Shown here: in pieces, positions 9,226 to 17,487 of the stretch
Position numbering within the stretch: the first letter of the stretch is position 1
Layout: every line of letters begins with the position of its first letter
DNA from: Brevibacterium ravenspurgense
GTDB lineage: Bacteria; Actinomycetota; Actinomycetes; Actinomycetales; Brevibacteriaceae
Reading direction: 5' to 3'
DNA: 64,000 bases
Assembly (NCBI RefSeq): GCF_001584615.1
Contig: NZ_LQQC01000012.1
Coordinates: forward strand, 232,954 to 296,953
Translations under genes and position numbers: made by a program
The notes under the pieces: generated by a model
Databases searched by the model: none
Told to the model about the DNA's origin: nothing
What the model saw: only the letters and a program-made list of their open reading frames with translations

Positions 9226-9231
9226 TATGAT
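9226..9231 (+). promoter_or_regulatory. Candidate -10 element of dnaB
   Basis: TATGAT matches five of six positions of the consensus -10 and lies about 40 bases before the dnaB ATG. No convincing -35 hexamer is seen 17 bases upstream. Confidence 0.4.
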
Positions 9232-9273
9232 GGTGAGCCGCGGGGAAGCCCGCGCGTAGGGGGAGAAAGACTG

Positions 9274-10623
9274 ATGGCCGACAACACATGGGAACACGCA
9301 GACGCAGGTCTGCGCACACCACCGCAGGACCGTGACGCCGAAGCCAGCGTGCTCGGCGGCATGATGCTGTCAAAGGACGCAATTGCGGACGTTGTCGAAC
9401 TCCTGCGCGGCGACGACTTCTACATCCCGTCGCACGAAACCATCTACAACACCATCCTCGACCTCTACGCCGCCGGCGAACCAGCAGACGCCGTGACCGT
9501 GGCCAACGCCCTGTCCAAAGCCGGATCCATCGCCCGGATCGGCGGCCCCGCCTACCTGCACACCCTCATTTCGTCCGTGCCCACAGCGGCCAACGCCGGC
9601 TTCTACGCGAACATCGTTCGCGAACAGGCCATGCTGCGCAAACTCGTCGAGGCCGGCACCCGCATTGTGCAGATGGGCTACGACGCAGAGGGCGACACAG
9701 AAGACCTCGTCAACCGGGCTCAGGCCGAAATCTATTCCGTCACCGAACGCAACGCATCGGAAGACTACGTGCGGCTGTCAGAAGTTCTGGGGCCCACGGT
9801 CGAAGAAATCGAGCGCTCCGGAGCCCACGACGGCGACACCATTGGTGTACCCACCGGCTTCTACGAATTCGACGAACTCACCAACGGCCTGCACGCCGGG
9901 CAGATGATCGTCATCGCCGCCCGGCCCGGTATGGGCAAATCAACGCTGGCCCTGGACTTCGCCCGTTCCGCCGCCATTCACAACAGCCAGACCACCGTCA
10001 TCTTCTCGCTGGAAATGGGCCGGCAGGAACTCACCATGCGCCTGCTGTCAGCCGAATCCGGCATCCCACTGCAGGCCCTGCGCCACGGCGACCTCGACCA
10101 GAGCCGCGACTGGACCACCCTGGCCAACACCATGGGACGCATCAACGACGCCCCGCTGTACATGGACGACTCCCCAAACATGGCGCTCACCGAAATCCGG
10201 GCCAAGTGCCGCAGACTCAAACAGCAGCACGACCTCAAAATGGTCGTCATCGACTACCTGCAGCTCATGACCTCCGGCAAGCGCGTCGAATCACGCCAGC
10301 AGGAAGTCTCCGAATTCTCCCGTTCGCTCAAACTGCTGGCCAAAGAACTCGAAGTCCCCGTTATCGCACTGTCCCAGCTGAACCGTTCATCCGAACAGCG
10401 CACCGACAAACGCCCCATGGTGTCCGACCTGCGTGAATCCGGTTCGATCGAACAGGACGCCGACATGGTTCTGCTGATCCACCGCGAAGACGTCTACGAT
10501 CCCGAATCGCCGTCGGCAGGTGAAGCGCAGATCATCGTCGCCAAGCACCGAAACGGACCCACCGGCGAAATCACCGTCGCGTTCCAGGGCGCGAAGTCGC
10601 GCTTTGCAAACATGCCGAGGTGA
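9274..10623 (+). CDS. dnaB: Replicative DNA helicase DnaB
   Basis: A 449-residue DnaB of normal length, without an intein. The N-terminal domain (LRTPPQDRDAEASVLGGMML…) and the RecA-like C-terminal domain are both present. Visible motifs are Walker A RPGMGKST (near 216-223), IFSLEMG, Walker B VVIDYLQLM, ALSQLNRSSEQR and SDLRESGSIEQDADM. DnaB unwinds DNA as a hexamer at the replication fork. A strong ribosome binding site GGGGGAGA precedes the ATG. The usual rpsF-ssb-rplI neighbours are not next to it here. Confidence 0.97.
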   Translation: MADNTWEHADAGLRTPPQDRDAEASVLGGMMLSKDAIADVVELLRGDDFYIPSHETIYNTILDLYAAGEPADAVTVANALSKAGSIARIGGPAYLHTLISSVPTAANAGFYANIVREQAMLRKLVEAGTRIVQMGYDAEGDTEDLVNRAQAEIYSVTERNASEDYVRLSEVLGPTVEEIERSGAHDGDTIGVPTGFYEFDELTNGLHAGQMIVIAARPGMGKSTLALDFARSAAIHNSQTTVIFSLEMGRQELTMRLLSAESGIPLQALRHGDLDQSRDWTTLANTMGRINDAPLYMDDSPNMALTEIRAKCRRLKQQHDLKMVVIDYLQLMTSGKRVESRQQEVSEFSRSLKLLAKELEVPVIALSQLNRSSEQRTDKRPMVSDLRESGSIEQDADMVLLIHREDVYDPESPSAGEAQIIVAKHRNGPTGEITVAFQGAKSRFANMPR

Positions 10624-10735
10624 CGGGCTGCGACTTTGGTGCCGGCCAGCGAGCGGCACCTGGCAGCGGGAGGTGGGCGGCACCTCGGGCCTCGGAACGT
10701 TACCGAACCGGCACCTGAGAGCCCACCCAGAAAAG

Positions 10736-10744
10736 TGTGGATAA
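10736..10744 (-). promoter_or_regulatory. DnaA box
   Basis: On the minus strand this reads TTATCCACA, the exact classical DnaA box. It lies about 110 bases after dnaB and just upstream of a candidate -10 (TAGACT at 10758-10763) of the small gene that follows. Confidence 0.5.
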
Positions 10745-10757
10745 ACGCTGGACGGGG

Positions 10758-10763
10758 TAGACT
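10758..10763 (+). promoter_or_regulatory. Candidate -10 element
   Basis: TAGACT, a good actinobacterial -10 hexamer, lies 41 bases before the ATG at 10805. The sequence 17 bases upstream is occupied by the DnaA box rather than by a recognisable -35. Confidence 0.4.
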
Positions 10764-10804
10764 GAGGCCAAACGTCCTAATCCGCTTTAGTGAAGAGGTC
10801 ACTT

Positions 10805-10987
10805 ATGCAGGTCATCGGTGCCATCATCGCCCTCATTGTCTTCGCCGCCTCGTGGGTTATTCTGCCCGCACTCTGTGTCGCAGTCGGTTGGGTTATCTGC
10901 TGGATCTACGAACTCGGTCGCCGCGCGTTCTTCAACCACGCTGCGCACCAGTCCAAGGTTGATCAGCTGGCAAAGACCACCAACTGA
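10805..10987 (+). CDS. Small membrane protein of unknown function
   Basis: A 60-residue protein with one long hydrophobic stretch (about residues 2-35, IGAIIALIVFAASWVILPAL and AVGWVICW) followed by a short basic/polar tail. I chose the ATG at 10805 because GAAGAGG sits six bases upstream; a GTG at 10790 has no such site. It is a single-gene unit with its own candidate promoter and a strong terminator. I do not recognise the family. Confidence 0.6.
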   Translation: MQVIGAIIALIVFAASWVILPALCVAVGWVICWIYELGRRAFFNHAAHQSKVDQLAKTTN

Positions 10988-11000
10988 ACTAGTTGAGCTG

Positions 11001-11034
11001 AAAGCCGGTCCGCCCACCGCGGACCGGCTTTTTA
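11001..11034 (+). terminator. Rho-independent terminator
   Basis: A GC-rich perfect hairpin, AAAGCCGGTCCGC paired with GCGGACCGGCTTT, followed by a T run (CTTTTTAT). It ends the small membrane protein gene. Confidence 0.9.
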
Positions 11035-11095
11035 TGTGTGCTGTCACAGTCTTCAACCGTCACTCCGCTAACCATCAATCCGAAAGGAGCGAGCG

Positions 11096-11527
11096 ATGAT
11101 TCTGTACGGAGTCGCCGCGCTCGCCGCAAGCGTGCTGGCCGGCACCATCATCGGTGAAATCCTCGGCCAGCTTCTGGGCGTCGATGCCAACGTCGGAGGT
11201 GTGGGCTTCGGCATGATCCTGCTGATTGCGCTCACCACCTGGCTGCGCAGCAAAGGCAAACTGCCCGCCCCCACCGAACACGGCGTCCTGTTCTGGAACG
11301 CCATGTACATCCCCATCGTCGTTGCCATGGCCGCAATCCAAAACGTGTACGCGGCCGTTGGCGCTGGTCCGGTCGCCTTGGCCGCCGGTGTAGCTGCCAC
11401 TGTCGTCAGCCTTGCCATGGTGCCGCTGCTGTCGAAAATCGGTGCACCGTCCGAGCCTCTGCCAGACGTTGAAGAGCCAACTGAGGAAGCCGAATCAGCC
11501 GAAGCCACGGAAGGCAGGGGTCGCTGA
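11096..11527 (+). CDS. madL: Malonate transporter subunit MadL
   Basis: A 143-residue membrane protein starting MILYGVAALAAS, with the family signature GEILGQLLGVDANVGGVGFGMILLI and three or four hydrophobic helices, then an acidic C-terminal tail rich in Glu and Ala. MadL with MadM forms the sodium-dependent malonate importer first described beside malonate decarboxylase. A good AAGGAG site precedes the ATG. The stop overlaps the madM ATG by one base. No malonate decarboxylase genes are in this window. Confidence 0.9.
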   Translation: MILYGVAALAASVLAGTIIGEILGQLLGVDANVGGVGFGMILLIALTTWLRSKGKLPAPTEHGVLFWNAMYIPIVVAMAAIQNVYAAVGAGPVALAAGVAATVVSLAMVPLLSKIGAPSEPLPDVEEPTEEAESAEATEGRGR

Positions 11528-12291
11528 TGCTCGACGCTGTTGTTTCAGTTCTTGAAGACCTCGACCTGCTGGTGGCATTCGTTGTCGTCGCAGTCATCAT
11601 GATCGTCTCCGGCTGGCTGTCGAAAACCCTCACAAAAGGACGCCTGCAGGCTTCGGCCATCGCAATCGTCTTAGGCCTGGTGCTCGCCTACTTCGGCGGC
11701 CTGGCCACCGGCGGCAAGAAGGGCATTTCCGACATCGCCATATTCGGCGGTATGGCCCTGCTGGGCGGGTCAATGCTGCGCGACTTCGCGATCGTGGCAA
11801 CCGCCTACGGCATTGACGTGCGCGAACTCAAACGATCCGGACTGCCCGGTGCTCTGTCGCTCATCATCGGCGTTGTGCTGTCGTTTATCGTCGGCGCCGG
11901 CGTGGCGCTTGCTTTCGGCTACCGGGACGCAGAATCGATCGCAACGATGGGTGCGGGAGCCGCCACCTACATCGTCGGCCCCGTCACCGGAACCGCAGTC
12001 GGCGCATCTGAAACTGTGATCGCCCTGTCGGTTGCCGCCGGCCTGGTGAAGTCGGTGCTTGTCATGATCGGCACACCGTTCGCCGCGAAGCTCATTGGCC
12101 TGAACAACCCGAAGTCCGCCATGATCTACGGCGGACTCATGGGCACAACCTCCGGTGTAGCCGCAGGGCTCGCCGCCACCGATGAACGCCTGGTTCCCTA
12201 TGGCGCGATGACCGCCACCTTCTACACCGGCCTGGGCTGCCTGCTGGGTCCGAGCGTGTTCTACCTGGCGGTCCGGGCGTTCACGGGCTGA
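11527..12291 (+). CDS. madM: Malonate transporter subunit MadM
   Basis: A 254-residue protein with about eight hydrophobic helices. The motifs ATYIVGPVTGTAVGASETVIALSVAAGLVKSVLVM and MIYGGLMGTTSGVAAGLAATDERLVPYGA are characteristic of MadM (read here in parts). It is the large subunit of the MadLM malonate carrier in the cytoplasmic membrane. It overlaps madL by one base, so the two are co-translated. It converges with the GNAT gene with only 14 bases between them. Confidence 0.9.
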   Translation: MLDAVVSVLEDLDLLVAFVVVAVIMIVSGWLSKTLTKGRLQASAIAIVLGLVLAYFGGLATGGKKGISDIAIFGGMALLGGSMLRDFAIVATAYGIDVRELKRSGLPGALSLIIGVVLSFIVGAGVALAFGYRDAESIATMGAGAATYIVGPVTGTAVGASETVIALSVAAGLVKSVLVMIGTPFAAKLIGLNNPKSAMIYGGLMGTTSGVAAGLAATDERLVPYGAMTATFYTGLGCLLGPSVFYLAVRAFTG

Positions 12292-12305
12292 CTCCGGCTG
12301 AGCCA

Positions 12306-12839
12306 TCACAGGATGATTTTGTAGCCCTCGTGGGTGGCCTCGAAGCCCAGCCGGTCGTAGAACCGGTGGGCGTCGGCGCGGGTCTTGTCGGTTGTCAGCT
12401 GCACAAGCCCGCACCCGGACTGTCGGGCGCAGTCGATTGCCCACCTCATGAGCGCGCTGCCCAGTCCCATGCTCTGGTAGTCGTCCGCCACGCGGACGGC
12501 CTCCACCTGCAAGCGCGACATGCCCTTCCGGCTGAGGCCGGGCAGGAACGTCATCTGGAACGTCCCGGCGAGCGGGACGGGCTCACTTTCACTGGATTCT
12601 TCTGACGAGGCGCCGCGCGCCTCTCGCACGGTCAGGAGGGCATTGTCTGGGCTCGCCTCGATGAGGTCGAAGGCCCGCTCATAGGCTTCGGCATTCTCCT
12701 GCCAGCCTTCACGGCCGACCCCGAGAACGTCGTCGGTCAGAAGCTCGACGATGGGCCGGACATCGTTCTTCGTCGCCTTGGTGATGGAGAAAGCGCGGCC
12801 GGCAACGGTGACCTGCGAGGGAAGACAGTAGGAGAACAT
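12306..12839 (-). CDS. GNAT family N-acetyltransferase
   Basis: A 177-residue protein with a complete GNAT core. The acetyl-CoA binding motif A is LQVEAVRVADDYQSMGLGSALMRWAI (R-x-x-G-x-G/A like, given in two parts), followed by GLVQLTTDKTRADAHRFYDRLGFEATHEGYK, the usual last strands. It transfers an acetyl group to an unknown amine. The start ATG has no Shine-Dalgarno site but a TAGACT -10 lies six bases upstream, so it is probably leaderless. Confidence 0.85.
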   Translation of the reverse strand: MFSYCLPSQVTVAGRAFSITKATKNDVRPIVELLTDDVLGVGREGWQENAEAYERAFDLIEASPDNALLTVREARGASSEESSESEPVPLAGTFQMTFLPGLSRKGMSRLQVEAVRVADDYQSMGLGSALMRWAIDCARQSGCGLVQLTTDKTRADAHRFYDRLGFEATHEGYKIIL

Positions 12840-12845
12840 GCCGAA

Positions 12846-12851
12846 AGTCTA
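12846..12851 (-). promoter_or_regulatory. -10 element of a probable leaderless promoter
   Basis: TAGACT on the minus strand, six bases before the GNAT start codon, with no ribosome binding site between. Confidence 0.4.
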
Positions 12852-12952
12852 GGACGAAAGGCGACAGGCACCTCGGCAGCTGTGCATTTAATCGCGCAAT
12901 CGAGGAAAAAACGGCGACTTTGCCTCCCTAATCCACCCAGTCAGCAGAAAAA

Positions 12953-13000
12953 CAGCTGCGGGGGCGGCTGCGGAAAAGTCCGCAACCGCCCCCGCAGCTG
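12953..13000 (-). terminator. Terminator of the fadA-fadB operon
   Basis: Two 21-base arms (12953-12973 and 12980-13000) pair with a single wobble around an AAAAGT loop. On the minus strand the hairpin is followed by TTTTTC, so it should stop transcripts leaving fadB. Confidence 0.85.
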
Positions 13001-13035
13001 GTTCAGTTCGTGCAGGAACGTGCACTACACGCGGA

Positions 13036-15192
13036 TCAGAGGAAGGCTTCGCCGGCCTCTGCGCGCTTCTTGAGGTACTCCGAGGGTGCGAAGCGTTCGC
13101 CGTACTTCTGTGCGAACTCTTCAGCGCGAGCAACAAAGGCCTTCATGCCGCCGGGGTAGCCGTTGATGTACTGGAGCACACCACCGGTCCAGGCGGGGAA
13201 GCCGATGCCGAGGATCGAACCGATGTTGCCATCGGCCACGGTCGTGAGAACGCCCTCTTCCAGGCAGTTGACGGAGTCGATTGCCTCAGCGAACAGCATG
13301 CGCTCACCAAGTTCGTGAATGTCGACGCCTTCGTGCTTGGAGTTGTACTTCTCACGCAGGCCCGGCCACAGGCGGGCGCGCTGACCGTCTTCGTATTCGT
13401 AGAAGCCTGCGCCGTCCTTGCGTCCGGTGCGACCTTCGTTGATCATCCACTCGACAACGTCCAGCCCGAACTCTTCGAAGCGTTTGCCCTCAGCCTGGTT
13501 GGCCGCACGGGTTTCGTCCGCAATCTTCTTGTTCAGGGTGAGTGTGAGTTCGTCCATTAGCTGCAGCGGACCAGCGGGGTAGCCGGCCTGCAGGGCAGCC
13601 TGTTCGATCATCTGCGGTTCGACACCCTCGCCGACCATGCCGATGGCTTCCAGGAGGAACGTGCCGATGACGCGCGAGGTGAAGAAGCCGCGCGAATCGG
13701 TGACCACGATCGGGGTCTTGCGGATCTGCTGAACGAAGTCGAAGGTCTTCGCAAGCACAGCGTCCGAGGTCTTCTCGCCGCGGATGATCTCCACCAGCGG
13801 CATCTTGTCGACCGGGCTGAAGAAGTGGATGCCGATGAAGTCTTCCTTGCGCTCGACACCTTCTGCCAGCGTGGTGATCGGCAGGGTCGAGGTGTTGGAA
13901 CCGAGAACAGCGTCGGGTTCGACAACATCCTGGATTTCCTGGAACACCTGCTGCTTGACATCGACGTTCTCGAAAACAGCTTCGATGACGAAGTCAACGC
14001 CCTTGAAGTCTTCCGCGTCGCCGGTGGTGGTGATGCGGTCGAGCAGAGCCTGCGACTTGTCTTCGGTTGTGCGGCCGCGCTCAAGCGCCTTGGCTTCGAG
14101 CTTCCGGGCGTAGTCCTTGCCCTTTTCGGCTGCTTCCTTCGACACGTCCTTCAGCACAACGTCGATGCCGGCCTTCGCGCTGACGTAGGCGATTGCGGCA
14201 CCCATCATGCCGGCACCGAGAACACCGACCTTGGTGGCCTGGAACTTCTCAAAGCCCTCGGGGCGGGACTTGCCGGCCTTGATGGCCTGCATGTTGAAGA
14301 AGAACGCCGTGATCATGTTGGTCGACGTGGGGTGCGCCAGCAGGCTGATCAGGTAGCGCGACTCAATTGTCGAGGCGGTGTCGAAGTCCACGCGGGCACC
14401 TTCGACTGCCGCTGACATTGCGGCAAGCGGCGCCGGCATGGGGGCACCCTTGAGCTGCTTGCGCAGCTGGGCGGGCAGAGCCGCAACCAGACCCTGGTTG
14501 TCCTTCGGAGCACCGCCGGGGATCTTGAAGCCTCGTTCGTCCCACGGCTTGACGGGTGCCGGGTTTTCCTTGATCCAAGCGCGAGCGGCTTCGTCCATCT
14601 GGTCCAGCGGAACGACGTTGTCGATCAGTCCGATGGCCAGTGCCTTTTCCTGGTCGAACGGCTTAGCCGGCAGGATGACGTTCTGGAGTGCCTTCTGCAG
14701 GCCGAGCATGCGGGTGACACGGGTGACACCGCCGCCGCCGGGCAGCAAGCCCAGGCTGACTTCGGGCAGACCCAGCTGGATGCGGCCGTTGTCAGATGCG
14801 GCGATCCTGTGGTGGCAGGCCAGCGCAAGTTCGAAGCCGCCGCCGAGTGCCGCACCGTTGATGGCTGCGACAACCGGCTTGCCCAGCTGCTCCAGACGGC
14901 GCATGAGGGCCTTGGTGTATTCAAGCTTTTCGAATTCGGCTTCCAGAGCCTCTTGAGGCATGTTGAGGAAGCCGGTCAGGTCGGCGCCTGCGAACCAGAT
15001 CTTCTTTTTGGCGCTCTTGATGATGACGCCGGTGATCGAGTCGACTTCCGCTTCCAGACGCTCGACGGTCCCTTCGAGCGAGGTGAGGAAGTGCTGGTTC
15101 ATGATGTTGGCGCCGCTGTTCGGATCGTCCATTGTGATGGTGACGATTCCGTCGGGGCTCTGCGACCAGTCGTATCCGGTGTATTCAGTCAT
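13036..15192 (-). CDS. fadB: Fatty-acid oxidation complex alpha subunit (enoyl-CoA hydratase / 3-hydroxyacyl-CoA dehydrogenase)
   Basis: A 718-residue bifunctional beta-oxidation enzyme. The N-terminal crotonase domain (about 1-200) has the oxyanion-hole segment FAGADL and the GAALGGGFELALAC and GLPEVSLGLLPGGGG motifs with the catalytic glutamates. The dehydrogenase domain begins near 330 with the NAD-binding VGVLGAGMMGAAIA and has HFFSPVDKMPLVE with the catalytic His. A C-terminal dehydrogenase domain follows. It converts enoyl-CoA via hydroxyacyl-CoA to ketoacyl-CoA. The ATG at 15192 is chosen because GAGGGG precedes it. It lies 11 bases after fadA. Confidence 0.95.
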   Translation of the reverse strand: MTEYTGYDWSQSPDGIVTITMDDPNSGANIMNQHFLTSLEGTVERLEAEVDSITGVIIKSAKKKIWFAGADLTGFLNMPQEALEAEFEKLEYTKALMRRLEQLGKPVVAAINGAALGGGFELALACHHRIAASDNGRIQLGLPEVSLGLLPGGGGVTRVTRMLGLQKALQNVILPAKPFDQEKALAIGLIDNVVPLDQMDEAARAWIKENPAPVKPWDERGFKIPGGAPKDNQGLVAALPAQLRKQLKGAPMPAPLAAMSAAVEGARVDFDTASTIESRYLISLLAHPTSTNMITAFFFNMQAIKAGKSRPEGFEKFQATKVGVLGAGMMGAAIAYVSAKAGIDVVLKDVSKEAAEKGKDYARKLEAKALERGRTTEDKSQALLDRITTTGDAEDFKGVDFVIEAVFENVDVKQQVFQEIQDVVEPDAVLGSNTSTLPITTLAEGVERKEDFIGIHFFSPVDKMPLVEIIRGEKTSDAVLAKTFDFVQQIRKTPIVVTDSRGFFTSRVIGTFLLEAIGMVGEGVEPQMIEQAALQAGYPAGPLQLMDELTLTLNKKIADETRAANQAEGKRFEEFGLDVVEWMINEGRTGRKDGAGFYEYEDGQRARLWPGLREKYNSKHEGVDIHELGERMLFAEAIDSVNCLEEGVLTTVADGNIGSILGIGFPAWTGGVLQYINGYPGGMKAFVARAEEFAQKYGERFAPSEYLKKRAEAGEAFL

Positions 15193-15203
15193 GGTTTTTC
15201 CCC

Positions 15204-16412
<1,209 letters not shown>

Positions 16413-16460
16413 CGGTGTCCTCCGATCTGGGGAGCAGTTTGTGTCTAAGCTAACACAAAC

Positions 16461-16474
16461 CAAACGATCGTTTG
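16461..16474. promoter_or_regulatory. Perfect 14-bp palindrome, likely operator of fadA-fadB
   Basis: CAAACGATCGTTTG is self-complementary and lies in the 70-base gap between fadA and the upstream alpha/beta hydrolase gene, about 50 bases before the fadA start. AACG-N2-CGTT cores are common among TetR-family operators controlling acyl-CoA metabolism. No such regulator gene is in the window. Confidence 0.6.
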
Positions 16475-16482
16475 ACTTTTTC

Positions 16483-17328
16483 TCAGGGCCTGGATTCCGC
16501 GGCCTGTTTCAGTTCGCACAGGATCTCCGCTCCGTGGTCAGACAGCGCGTTGACGTGGCCCACATCGGGCAGAATCGTCAGCTTCGAGCCGGCGAGCGCG
16601 CGGCTGATGCGGTGGCTGACTTCCGGTTTCACCGTAGTGTCATCAGCGCCGTGCCACAGCAGAAACGGTGGAAGACCCTTCTGGTTCCAGTTCAAGAAGC
16701 GGCTCCACGGACCGTAGATCGCCCACGAATCACGCACAGCACCGCGCAGCTGTTCGCGCCCCTGACCGACGGCAGTGTCCAAAGAAGCACTGAAGATAGT
16801 CGCCGCACGCATCGACCTGCGGCGCCTGCCAGAACGGGCAATCAGCCGCCGGCCCAGCCTGGGCAGCCCCAGAAGACCAGCCAGAACCGGCATGCCGACC
16901 GTCCAGGCGCCTCGCGGGAGCAGAGCAGAAAAGCCAGAAGGCGAACCGGCAGACGCAACCAAGCCCACAGCGCTGACCCGGCTCGGATAGCGCAGCGCAA
17001 AGGCGATCGCGTGCGGACCGCCCCCAGAGAAACCCAACACCATGACAGCGGGCAGGCCAAGTTCATCGAGAAGTGTGTAGGCGTCCTCAGACCATTCGAG
17101 AACACTTCGCCCCGGAAGGTGCGTGGAGCCGCCGTATCCGGGCCGGTGCGGGGCAATGATGCGGATTCCCAAAAATCCAGCCGCGTGGTGCAGCACCTGC
17201 GCTTCACGGCCAGAACCCGGGGTGCCGTGGACATAGAGAAGCGGTGTGCCCGCGGGATCGCCCCATTCGTCCCACACGAGGATCCGGCCGTCAGCGAGCG
17301 TGATGGAGCGCGAAGATTCGGTCGTCAT
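16483..17328 (-). CDS. Alpha/beta hydrolase
   Basis: A 281-residue alpha/beta-hydrolase fold protein. Visible elements are the oxyanion HGTPGSG (near 34-40), RPGYGGS, the nucleophile elbow GFSGGGPHA (near 98-106), and the C-terminal DVGHVNAL with the likely catalytic His. The cap region is basic ([16 protein letters not shown]). The substrate is unknown; an esterase or epoxide-hydrolase-like role is possible. It is transcribed in the same direction as fadA-fadB but separated by the palindromic operator. Confidence 0.85.
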   Translation of the reverse strand: MTTESSRSITLADGRILVWDEWGDPAGTPLLYVHGTPGSGREAQVLHHAAGFLGIRIIAPHRPGYGGSTHLPGRSVLEWSEDAYTLLDELGLPAVMVLGFSGGGPHAIAFALRYPSRVSAVGLVASAGSPSGFSALLPRGAWTVGMPVLAGLLGLPRLGRRLIARSGRRRRSMRAATIFSASLDTAVGQGREQLRGAVRDSWAIYGPWSRFLNWNQKGLPPFLLWHGADDTTVKPEVSHRISRALAGSKLTILPDVGHVNALSDHGAEILCELKQAAESRP

Positions 17329-17470
17329 AGTGGTCTGCCGTTCACACTCCTCATTCTAGAGCTCAGGCGCTGTCTCCACGGCAGGATTCCCGGCAGCGAA
17401 TTTACGGCAGCACAGGCGGCCTCTTCGCCGTGAATACGGGGAAGCCTGATAATCCAAGTCGGTGCCGAAA

Positions 17471-17476
17471 TATAGA
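17471..17476 (+). promoter_or_regulatory. Near-leaderless promoter of the lipid synthase gene
   Basis: TATAGA lies 11 bases before the ATG at 17488, leaving room for a leader of only about five bases. The element sits in a dyad, GCCGAAAT at 17464-17471 and ATTTTGGC at 17477-17484, that may be a regulator site. No ribosome binding site is visible. Confidence 0.4.
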
Positions 17477-17487
17477 ATTTTGGCCTG

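Noticed and set aside
16440..16457. CRP/GlxR-type site upstream of fadA
   Set aside because: TGTGT-N8-ACACA has the wrong spacing and arms compared with TGTGA-N6-TCACA.
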